Shown here: in pieces, positions 1 to 7,159 of the stretch
Layout: each line of letters begins with the position of its first letter
How positions within the stretch are numbered: the stretch's first letter is position 1
NCBI GenBank assembly: GCA_015680685.1
Contig: MNCI01037842.1
Coordinates: forward strand, 523,697 to 550,622
Source: Gnetum montanum
Lineage: Eukaryota; Streptophyta; Gnetopsida; Gnetales; Gnetaceae
Length of the DNA: 26,926 bases
Reading direction: 5' to 3'
Program-made: the position numbers and the translations under genes
Notes under the pieces: generated by a model
Told to the model about the DNA's origin: nothing
The model's input: the letters and a program-made list of their open reading frames with translations, nothing else
Databases searched by the model: none

Positions 1-193
1 GGCCATGAGAGAATGTGTAAGCTAATACAATACAAACTAAGGTGATGTATGCACAACGAACAAAGGTGAAGAGTGGGCAGAGTTCAGATGTGTCTTTGGC
101 CATAGGGGAGTCTTGATTATGCAGTTTTTTCTTAATCAGACATGGTCTAGGAGGCATGCTAGTTTGTTTTGGGAGGCTTTCAGCTTTTACCCC
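1..193 (-). other. Sequence downstream of the protease, to window edge
   Basis: The minus-strand gag-protease frame meets a stop at 194-196, but the same frame stays open beyond it to the window edge, with a Pro/Lys-rich start. In an intact Ty3 element this would link protease to reverse transcriptase. No reverse transcriptase motif is visible before the window ends, so the assignment is by position only. Confidence 0.35.
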
Positions 194-1099
194 TCATTTG
201 GGTGTTTTAGCTCTAGGTGTTGTGTTTGTTGTTGTGGGTGTTGCTTCAAGAGGCTCCTCTCTCAAGACCTGTGACATGTCTATGTTGTGGTCAGCTTGAA
301 AGGGAGTGTTGTCTCCATGTATAATGACTTGTCCACCTTCGTATGGAAGGTGGATTTCTTGATGTATCGGTGAGGAAACGGCTTGTTGTTGTGCTAGCCA
401 AGGTCTACCAAGAATCATGTTGAAACTGGGCATCTCTTCTATGACAGTGAATTCCGTGCTGGTGGGGAGTTGTTCACCTACCACAAAGGCTAAGTTGATT
501 GTGCCCTTGACTGTGACACGTGATCCATTGAAGGATTTTAGACACGTGGTTTCTGTTGGCATGATCTTGTCTGCCATGCCTAGTTTGTTGATGACGGAGT
601 ATAGAACTATATTTTTTGCCACACCGTCATCAATGTGCACTCTATGAATGGTACATTGTCCAACACGTACACTAATCGATAAAGGAGCTGTTATGACTTC
701 TCCTTGTTCGGGGTTGACTTTAACTGCATCATCGCGTAAGGCTAAGGTGTTGGAACCCAATCTTTGTGGTGTGTGTTGTGAAATCGTTGCATAGATGGAT
801 TCCATGTTAGCAAGGATTTCCTCTGTAACTGGAATAGATGCTAATGTCTATGCTAAGGCTTCACGATGAGCCAATGATGTCATGACCAAATCGTACAAGC
901 TCATGGTTGTGTTCTTTTGTTTGAGCGTTTTTTTTACCTGGGCCAATGTAGCTACAAAGTCCATATTATTTTTCATTGTGTTGGTTGCCTCTTTATGGGT
1001 CGAGGGCTTGGGCCTAGTTTGTTTGGGATTAGGGGCAGGACCCCTAGTGTTTAGTTGTTGTGTACTGCGTGTGGCTTTTATTTCGGCTACAAGTGTTTT
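194..1099 (-). pseudogene. Retrotransposon aspartic protease (retropepsin), Ty3/gypsy type
   Basis: In these elements the protease cuts the Gag-Pol polyprotein in the virus-like particle. In minus-strand reading order, a charged linker from 1099 leads through one in-frame TAG (848-850) to a retropepsin-like domain. The strand carrying the active site reads VHIDDGVAKNIVLYS (about 640-595), where plant Ty3 proteases usually have D-[NTS]-G-[SA]. The second Asp and the Ala-Lys in place of Ser-Ser are unusual. The flap-distal signature ILGRPWLA lies at about 392-415, followed by the HGD segment usual after GRPWL in plant Ty3 elements. It is in the same frame as the upstream gag, so a single Gag-Pro polyprotein is likely. 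The 203-residue open part from 805 is the best-preserved portion. The family call is firm; activity is unlikely. Confidence 0.8.
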
Positions 1100-3446
1100 T
1101 TATTGTTGGTTCGTTTTCTTCTGTTGCCAGTTGGTTTGCTTACCCATGTTATTGGCAAGGTTGACTCTTGAGGGAGAAGAGGTTGAGACATTGCCTACTA
1201 TTGGGCTCAGGGTAAGTGAGGGGCCATTGCGTGGTGGCACTTTTATGACAAATGGGAGTTTAGGAGGTGTTGTTGTCATTTGACTAGCCTGTTGTGGCAC
1301 TTTGATGATGAAAGGTTTCTTTGCGGTTGTCATTTGTGAATTGTGCCAGTTTAATGTCTTAGAGGACGTATGTGGTGGTACTTTGACCACAAAAGGTGTC
1401 ATCGATGGTCTAGGTGGCATTGAATCTTGCCAGTTTAACATCTTAGTGGACGTGTAAGGTGGTGGTACTTTGACCACGAAAGGTGTCTTCGGTGCTCTAG
1501 GTGGCACCTTGATGACAATGGGAGGCCCCTTGCTCATGGAGGCGGAGAGGATTGTTGCCTTACTGGGAGGCACATGGATCACAAAAGGTTTCTGCACAGG
1601 TTTAGGCTTACTATCTATGCCAACAAATTTTATGACATACGAGGCATCGTTTGTGCTGGGTTGATTCAGGGTGTTGACGTTCAGTTGGCCCCATTCTATC
1701 ATTGCTTGTAGATCATCCTTTAACACATGAAAAGTGTCAGTATTGTGATCGAACATTTGGTGGTAGTGACAGAATTGGTCTAACTTGAAATGTTGTGGAA
1801 CTAGGGGCTCATTTGGTGTTGCTAAGGTGGGGTTCCTCAGTAACTCGCAGTACCTGTCATGTCGGCGGCGAGCATTCTCCGCTACGTGTTTGTATTGAAT
1901 TTGCTCGACTTTAAGGAGTTGCTCTAGTAGTTCCAAAGGTCGCGCAGGTAGTGATGTGTACTTAGAGCAATCCTTACATTGAAAATTGGACCTTAAGGTG
2001 GCCCCTATTGTTGTAGGTGGGCTGGTACTGGTGTTTGTTGTTTTTGTGCTTGTGGACACAGTTTCCATTGTTTTCTTTTGTTTGGCAACGTGTTGGTTCT
2101 TGTAAGCCACATAGGCGGGGTCATTGCTGGTTTGTGCAGCTTGTTCAATGTTCTTGATCTATGTGAATGCTTGGATCAATGTTTGAGCGCTTAGGTAGTA
2201 CAGTTTTGACTTAATGAAGTCATTCACAGCTTCCTTCAGAATCGTAAGCAAATAATTTTCAAGGATGGGCTCATGAAGTTCGTTAAGGGCTGCACTCCAT
2301 CGTTGGAGGAACTTTTGCACAGGCTCAAGTGGTGCTTGTTTCAACTATATCAGAGTGTCTAGGGTTGCTTCAGGCTTCAGGTTGTACTTAAACCTGGTAA
2401 CGAATTGGTGTAACAGATCCTCAAGAGAGGATATGGAGTTACATGGCAAGGCTCTATACCAGTCTAAGGCTACGCTCATTAAGGACATAGTGAACATGTG
2501 CAAGATTGTGTGGGGCCAAGCTTGAAGCAATAGAGTTTTTGATCGAAATGTGACTAAGTGAGCATTCGGATCTCCCTTCCCGTTGTACTTGGTTACCTGT
2601 GGGAGTGTGATTCCCTTGGGTAAAGCTAACGGTGGCATTGAAGAACTAATTGGATCATCATGGTAGAAATCTAGTACTTTAACTTGTTCAGTGTTGGCAG
2701 ATTTGAGTTGCTTTACCTCATCAGCTAACGCTTGCATCATCTATTTTTCTTTTTCCCACTCTTGAGTTGTAGGCAGATTAGTTGGTTGGGGAGATTGTTG
2801 GGTTGTCATTTGTTGCTGTGGAGCAATGTTCAGAGTTGTGGTTGTGGGGTGTGGCACATTGAAGTGAGTGGGTTGTTGAACAAGGGGTATGGTTCTTTGC
2901 CTAGCCACAAACTATGAAGTGACACCCTGGATGTGCGAGGCCGATGTAGTGAAAGTGGGCCCATGCGTTTGCACGTGTGGTATGTACTAGGTGGAGATGG
3001 GGGTGGGTAATCTCTGTTGGGATACTGGTGCTTGTGTGCTCATTGACACTTGGTGAGTGGCTGTCTATCCCATGCGAGGATGGAGTGATGGGTTCACATA
3101 GGCATGGGGACTGAGGGTGTGGTATGAATCCTCAGGTTTAGATTGTGCCTCGAAGTCATCTACATCATATTGGTTTTGGGGCTTCTCATTGGGTAATCAT
3201 GTGTTTTGACTCCTTGCCAGAAGGAGCTGGGAGATGAGCCTATGATGAGAATCAGAAAGGAATGATGTCGTATACAGAGGGAATGAATTCATGACCTCCC
3301 ATGTATATGTGCTCGAAGTCTCGTTTTGCCTCCTGTTCTATGGTATTTAGAGGAAGGTTGGCCTGAATCTTCACACAGATAAAGTTGTATTGTTCCTATG
3401 TGAGGATTACGAAGGCGTGTGCATTAGAGGTCTAGGATGACTCCAT
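1100..3446 (-). pseudogene. Retrotransposon gag polyprotein, Ty3/gypsy type, with stops
   Basis: Gag packages element RNA into virus-like particles. The start proposed is the ATG at 3446-3444 (MESS), which opens a well-behaved reading frame after the leader; an earlier start is not excluded. The frame shifts once near 3250-3290 and then continues to 1100. Order: a Pro/Gln-rich N-terminal part, the gag core with YNGKGDPNAHLVTFRS and ALDWYRALP (about 2600-2440), a segment LEPVQKFLQRWSAALNELHE, a CHYH...H zinc-binding-like motif near 1770-1670, then six tandem copies of a PF[VI][VI]KVPP motif (about 1600-1230). In-frame stops lie at 2741-2743, 2345-2347, 2159-2161 and 1100-1102; the first three are TAG and the last TAA. 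The gag core and its linkage to protease make the family call secure. Confidence 0.8.
1230..1610 (-). repeat. Protein-level tandem repeat in gag: PF[VI][VI]KVPP
   Basis: The minus-strand gag frame carries six spaced copies of a lysine-valine-diproline motif: PFVIHVPP, PIVIKVPP, PFVVKVPP (twice), PFIIKVPQ and PFVIKVPP. The two middle copies share a longer unit that also includes K-x-LNW. Spacing is about 15 to 28 residues. It sits between the zinc-knuckle-like motif and the protease, where a spacer or late-domain-like region would be. Function is not known. Confidence 0.7.
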
Positions 3447-3802
3447 GGTGATGTGTGAAGGGACAGCGTACGAGCTGGCTAACAAGTGCTGAGTGTGTTT
3501 TAGGCTAAGTGTGCGGAGTGTCTGGCATGTGAACATTGAAAATTTTTCTAAGTGTCTAGTGTGTACAGTGTAAATGGGAGAAAATTTGTCTAACTATGAA
3601 ATTATGAACTGTAGTCGTACGTGGATGACGATCTCGGGTAAGAGGAAGTCATCTTGGAATCATTATGTTGTGTGTATTGTATGCCTTGGACAAGATGATC
3701 CATGTTGGTGGCTATGAGTACTTAGACCAGTTTGAAGTAGGTGCAAATCCCAGCGAATTCGGCTTTAAAACGGATGCGTTTTGTGTGTTTTTGTTGAAAA
3801 AA
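3447..3802 (-). other. Untranslated leader between minisatellite and gag start
   Basis: About 350 bases with no convincing coding frame lie between the 17-bp minisatellite and the gag ATG on the minus strand. Several G-rich runs are present. I see no splice signals or further motif that I can support. By position it is the 3' part of the element's 5' leader. Confidence 0.4.
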
Positions 3803-4024
3803 CACTGTAGCGGTACTGTAGCAGTGTAAATACTATAGCAGCGTGAACACTGTAGTAGCATAGACACTGTAGTAGTGTGAACACTGTAGCAGCGTAGACA
3901 CTATAGCAGCATAGACACTATAGCAGCGTAGACACTGTAGTAGCGTAAACATTGTAGCATCGTAGACACTGTAGCAGTGTGAACACTGTAGTAGCATAGA
4001 CACTGTAGCAGTGTAGACATTGTG
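3803..4024. repeat. 17-bp minisatellite in the retroelement leader, ~13 units
   Basis: Direct tandem repeat with the unit CACTGTAGCAGCGTAGA on the plus strand. Units vary mainly at CG, which becomes TG or CA (GCAGTGTAGA, GCAGCATAGA), and at GTAG/ATAG, as expected from deamination of methylated cytosines. The first units are slightly shortened; the central ones are exactly 17 bp. The array lies between the candidate primer-binding site (4076-4092) and the gag start (3446), so it would be part of the genomic RNA leader. Confidence 0.9.
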
Positions 4025-4075
4025 TTTGAATAGGTAACGTGATTAGCATTTCGATTAAACAAAAAACAAGTCAGG

Positions 4076-4092
4076 CCCTCCTTCTAGTGCCA
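4076..4092 (-). other. Candidate primer-binding site (tRNA primer)
   Basis: On the minus strand this reads TGGCACTAGAAGGAGGG. It begins with TGG, the complement of the CCA tail of a tRNA, and lies 5 bases after a TACA-3' sequence that could be the LTR end (plus strand TGTACC starting at 4098). Its position, downstream of the LTR promoter and upstream of gag, is right for a minus-strand-priming site. I cannot name the tRNA with confidence. Confidence 0.5.
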
Positions 4093-4666
4093 TTTTCTGT
4101 ACCATCCGAAATCGTCGGTCCTCAGTTGGAATGAAACAGAAACTTGGAGATCTCTAGACACGTACATAAGACCCTACCTTTGATTGAGGGCAAGCTAGAA
4201 TTAACGAAGGTAGAGTACCTTGAGTGGTCTACATGCAGATTAGGCAAGGATTTCCCTGAACGTACACTAATATACTGTACATTGGATTAGACGTAAACGA
4301 CGTAACAAATGTAAAATAGAGCGTAAACATACAAGAGCATAAATAGTAAACATGTAACAATGAATGAAGAACTGTAATAGATTTTAGCAAATAAATACAA
4401 CAATATTATTGCAAAATGAGAGTTACAATGCACTGGTCTAATGCAGTTGTGACTTTCACACAAGGTGGACGAATAGCCCCGGTGGATGCAAGGATGACTG
4501 TGTGCTGGGTTCAACTGCAGGCACAACGTAAAAGCTATATGCTCAATGTGCAGGGTTGAGATCCAGTGTACAAGGTTTTTACTTTGATTTCTTAGCGTCT
4601 CTGGTTTTTTATTTTTCTCTGGTTTTTGCTCAAAAATTGCCCACCCCGTTCTAATAAAAATTGGGG

Positions 4667-4717
4667 TTTTTATACAAATGTAGACACGGGACTCTGGTTT
4701 TGAGAGGGGATGATTGG
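4667..4717 (-). promoter_or_regulatory. LTR core promoter: CCAAT box and TATA box
   Basis: The minus strand shows CAGCCAATCATC (CCAAT at 4717-4713) and, about 40 bases downstream, TTTGTATAAAAACCCC (TATAAAA at 4673-4667). Spacing and order are those of a plant RNA polymerase II promoter. A start site about 25-30 bases further on, near 4640, is inferred. It would transcribe the gag-protease region to its left. Confidence 0.65.
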
Positions 4718-4743
4718 CTGTGGAGTGCTGGATTCTCGAGTCG

Positions 4744-5220
4744 GGTAACATGGATGCTAGCGTACATGGATGCTAGAGTACAAGATGCCAATGTACAGCA
4801 TGCCAGCGTACAGGATGCCAGTGTACAACATGCCATCGTACAGCATGCTAGCGTACATGGATGCCAGCGTATAACATGCTAGCATACATGGATGCCAGCG
4901 TACATGGATGCCAGCGTACAAGATGCTAGCATACATGGATGCTAGCGTACATGGATGTTAGCGTACAACATGCTAGTATACATGGATTCCAGCGTACAAG
5001 ATGCCAACGTACAGGATGCCAGTGTACATGGATGCCAGCGTACAGGATGCCAGTGTACATGGATGCCAGCGTACATGGATGCCAATGTATAGGATGCTAG
5101 CGTACATGGATGCCAATGTACAAGATGCCAGTGTACATGATGCCAACGTACATGGATGCTAGCGTACATGGATGCCAGCGTACAGCATGCCAGCGTACAC
5201 CAAAAATGTACCCAGCGTAC
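4744..5220. repeat. 15/16-bp minisatellite upstream of the LTR promoter, ~31 units
   Basis: Direct array of two interleaved unit types: 16-bp GCGTACATGGATGCCA and 15-bp forms such as GCGTACAGGATGCCA, GCGTACAACATGCCA and GCGTACAAGATGCCA. The fixed core is GCGTACA plus ATGCC/TAG. Variation again is mainly CG to CA/TG and CC to CT. It stops about 25 bases upstream of the CCAAT box, so it sits in the U3 portion of the LTR, where it could bind a factor repeatedly. The apparent open frames through it are repeat translations, not genes. Confidence 0.9.
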
Positions 5221-5224
5221 ACAC

Positions 5225-5680
5225 ATGAAAATGCTTCATTTTAAGGTCAAAACTTGATTTTCAGGTGCCTGAGAGCTACTGGGAACCCTTGTGAAGGTCC
5301 TTGGGGGTCCAGACCCTCAATTCTGGTATGTTTTGACTCATTTTCAGGGCCAAAAAGTTGCTCTACGCTGGGCTGTATGCTGGGCGTATAGGCTGGGCGT
5401 ACAGGAATGAAAGACCATCTTTTGGAGCCAAAAATTTGATTTTCAAGTGCTTGAGGGCTATTGGAAACCTTGGGAAAGGTCTTGGATGGTCTAGATGCTC
5501 AATTCTAGCATGTTTTGACTCATTCTTATGGCNTGGTCTAGATGCTCAATTCTAGCATGTTTTGACTCATTCTTATGGCCCAAAAGTTGCTATACGTTGG
5601 GCTGTACGCTGGGCGTATAGGCTGGCGTATATGATGCATACTTAGTGAAAACTCGGTATTTTGAGCTCAAGATTTGCCAA
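5225..5680. repeat. ~180-bp tandem repeat, two full units and part of a third
   Basis: AAAACTTGATTTTCAGGTGC near 5249 recurs as AAAATTTGATTTTCAAGTGC near 5431, a period of 182 bp. The segments around TTTTGACTCATT and GGGCGTA also recur. A diverged third start is visible near 5620-5680 (GAGCTCAAGATTTGCC). Each unit ends in a GGGCGTA-rich stretch resembling the core of the adjacent minisatellite, which may have grown from it. The second unit is lengthened by the artefactual 46-bp duplication at 5487-5579. Confidence 0.75.
5487..5579. other. Exact 46-bp duplication flanking a single N (assembly artefact)
   Basis: Bases 5487-5532 are repeated without a single difference at 5534-5579, with one N at 5533 between them. 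The surrounding repeats differ at many positions, so a perfect copy is out of character. This is what results when two contigs with an unmerged overlap are joined by a placeholder N. The true sequence probably holds one copy. Two other single Ns occur at 12475 and 18870, without a comparable duplication. Confidence 0.85.
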
Positions 5681-5860
5681 GTTTGATGCCAAATGTCATT
5701 TTAGTCTTTTTTGCATCCCAGGGAACCATTTCTTATTGAGTTTGACTCTGCTTGGAGCTGTCTGTGAGGTCCTCAAGCTTCAGTCATGCTGGGGAGCATC
5801 ATGACTTAGCTCGATTCGTGTTGGAGAAGTACTAAGCTCAGAATTTTTTGGTGTTTCAAG

Positions 5861-6289
5861 ATGCACCCACAACTTGATGGTATCCTCAACTTTTACCTCT
5901 CTACCATTGACCCATTATTCACCTATGCCATCAAAGCACACCCTAACATAATAGAAATACAAGGAGCAATGGCTAAAGCCACGGAGTTAGAGCAAATCAC
6001 CCTTATGAACAGTATTCAAACTTAATTCAGAATTATAAGCATTAGTAATCCCATGCAATCTATCTCTCTACCAAATTTCCCAATGGCCAATACTATGCTC
6101 CAAACTCCTATTCCCCTCCAAATGACTTAACCTACAAATAACTATTTTCAAGCTCCTACATCTTCTGCATTCCTACTAGCTAACACTGGTTTTAATTATG
6201 ATCAATTGAACGCCTTAATCCAGTCCATCATAAACCATAACTTGAATAATTATAATACACATACACCCCAAAATATATTGTCTAATTAA
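5861..6289 (+). pseudogene. Retrotransposon gag relic, plus strand
   Basis: One plus-strand frame from the ATG at 5861 runs 143 codons with two internal stops (6023-6025 and one about 100 bases later) and no frameshift. The first part (LNFYLSTIDPLFTYAIKAHP, then GAMAKATELEQI) resembles the end of a retrotransposon gag core, where residues after a P-x-x-x-x-A segment feed into an acidic helix. The rest is rich in Pro, Asn, Gln and Thr like a gag C-terminal spacer. It is on the opposite strand to the gag at 1100-3446 and not similar to it, so it comes from a different element. Family assignment rests on composition and short similarity only. Confidence 0.45.
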
Positions 6290-6352
6290 AATCAAAACCA
6301 TAACTTGGATTCTTCAAATCAAGAGTCTTACCTTGAGGCTAACACCTTATTG
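6290..6352 (-). repeat. tRNA-derived SINE copy (head region)
   Basis: The minus strand reads TTAGCCTCAAGGTAAGAC (box A-like, near 6345-6327) then CTTGATTTGAAGAATCC and TATGGTTTTGATTT (box B-like, near 6303-6290). This matches the head of the SINE copies at 6870-6968 and 6984-7097. It directly follows the gag relic. Confidence 0.5.
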
Positions 6353-6358
6353 TTAAAA

Positions 6359-6549
6359 GTACCTCAAGTGTGATTCTACTAGATGGCATTTGTATATAAA
6401 CTCTTATAAATGTATCTCAAGTGTGATTCAAACTAACAACCTATCATCTACATAGTGCTCATCATAGAGTAACTTATTGTAGTTGCATAGGCGATTGTGA
6501 TAGTTCAATAACTAATAAATTGTAAGATTGGAATTTTCACTTGAGGTAC
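6359..6549. repeat. Short inverted repeat (12 bp) enclosing ~167 bp
   Basis: GTACCTCAAGTG at 6359-6370 is repeated inverted at 6538-6549 (CACTTGAGGTAC). A direct near-copy, GTATCTCAAGTGTGATTC, lies near 6411. This could be a small MITE-like element, but there is no clear target duplication. Confidence 0.25.
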
Positions 6550-6616
6550 GTCTATGTTCATTCTATTAGTTTCCAAATTCTACCATTGTATGTTCTAGGG
6601 ATAGTTAGTGATACAT

Positions 6617-6677
6617 TGCTCACTTAGGTTAGTGCATATGACTTATGATTAGCAAGTCAAAGGTTTGATTCTAAGGG
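6617..6677 (+). repeat. tRNA-like sequence, possible second SINE head
   Basis: The plus strand reads GCTCACTTAGGTTAGTGC (box A-like), then TGACTTATGATTAGCAAGTCA, which can fold as an anticodon-type stem, then AGGTTTGATTCTAAGG (box B-like, GGTTYGATTC). Order and spacing fit a tRNA or tRNA-derived SINE. The pairing is too imperfect for a working tRNA. About 150 bases of G-rich sequence follow it (6690-6830) and could be a SINE body. Confidence 0.4.
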
Positions 6678-6869
6678 ATATGTTAAGACGTGCTAGCTAG
6701 GGGCATGGTAAAAATATACATTCAAGGAAGCATAGGGAGAATAGCCCTAGGGGAAGGGGGAGCATAGGTTTAGGGAAGAATGATGTGGAGGTGGGATAGG
6801 GATGGGAATGTTGAAATCCAAAAATAATTATAGGGGTGAAGGGTGTTGGAACCCTAAAAGAATTTCAAT

Positions 6870-6968
6870 ATAGTTCAATTAAGCTTTATAACTTAGCATT
6901 GCCTACCAAATTTGAACCCATGAATTGGAGCTTTTAAATTAGGAGTCTTACCATTAGGCTAACCCTAA
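6870..6968 (-). repeat. tRNA-derived SINE copy
   Basis: On the minus strand the head is GTTAGCCTAATGGTAAGACT (box A-like) and, about 27 bases on, ATGGGTTCAAATTTGG (box B, matching GGTTCAANYC). A body resembling the other copies follows (GCTAAGTTATAAAGC). It is arranged head-to-tail with the next copy. Confidence 0.65.
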
Positions 6969-6983
6969 CATAATTATAATATA

Positions 6984-7097
6984 GGTAAATCCCAAGACAT
7001 ATAATCTAATTAGAACTTTATAACTTGGAATTACCCACTAAAATCAAACCCATGACTTAGAACTTTCAAATCAAGAGTTTTACCACTAAGCTAACTC
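6984..7097 (-). repeat. tRNA-derived SINE copy, in tandem with the previous one
   Basis: The minus strand reads GTTAGCTTAGTGGTAAAACT, then CATGGGTTTGATTTTAGTGG, then AAGTTATAAAGTTCTAATTA and ATGTCTTGGGATTTACC. Box A and box B spacing equals that of the copy at 6870-6968, and the body agrees with copies at 21085-21210 and 23855-23943. These shared bodies are what define the family. Confidence 0.65.
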
Positions 7098-7159
7098 CTC
7101 ATTGTTAGGAAATACATGCATGAGAGAAGGGGTGTTAAACACTAAAAATAAATAATAAT

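Larger units (their letters stand above)
4098..5220 (-). repeat. 5' LTR of the first Ty3/gypsy element (outer end unsure)
   Basis: The inner end is placed at 4098, where the plus strand reads TGTACC next to the primer-binding-site candidate. The promoter (CCAAT 4713-4717, TATA 4667-4673) lies inside, giving about 540 bases of R-U5 on the minus strand. Upstream of the promoter come a 15/16-bp minisatellite and probably the ~180-bp repeats to about 5680. The outer end is not fixed because the partner LTR is outside the window. Confidence 0.55.
1..5860 (-). mobile_element. Ty3/gypsy-type LTR retrotransposon, 5' half, degenerate
   Basis: Reading the minus strand from right to left gives an ordered retroelement: LTR promoter (CCAAT and TATA near 4715 and 4670), a candidate primer-binding site (4092 to 4076), a repeat-rich leader, a gag start at 3446, the gag core, and a retropepsin with a GRPWL motif ending at 194. 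Reverse transcriptase, integrase and the 3' LTR would lie beyond the left edge. Gag and protease share one reading frame over about 3 kb, broken by stops and one frameshift near 3250-3290, so this copy is dead but not very old. The right boundary is uncertain because only one LTR is visible; 5860 is the point where an unrelated gag relic begins. Confidence 0.75.

Noticed and set aside
417-1664. Plus-strand open frames at 417-647, 882-1283 and 1470-1664
   Set aside because: They are the reverse side of the gag-protease frame on the minus strand and show no domain.
3803-5220. CRISPR-like repeated units
   Set aside because: Units are 15-17 bp and directly adjacent with no unique spacers, and the setting is a plant retroelement.
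4651-5226. Open frames on both strands through 4651-5226 (repeats of HWHPCTLAS type)
   Set aside because: They are translations of the 15/16-bp minisatellite; a repeat with few stop triplets stays open in several frames. No protein domain or start context.
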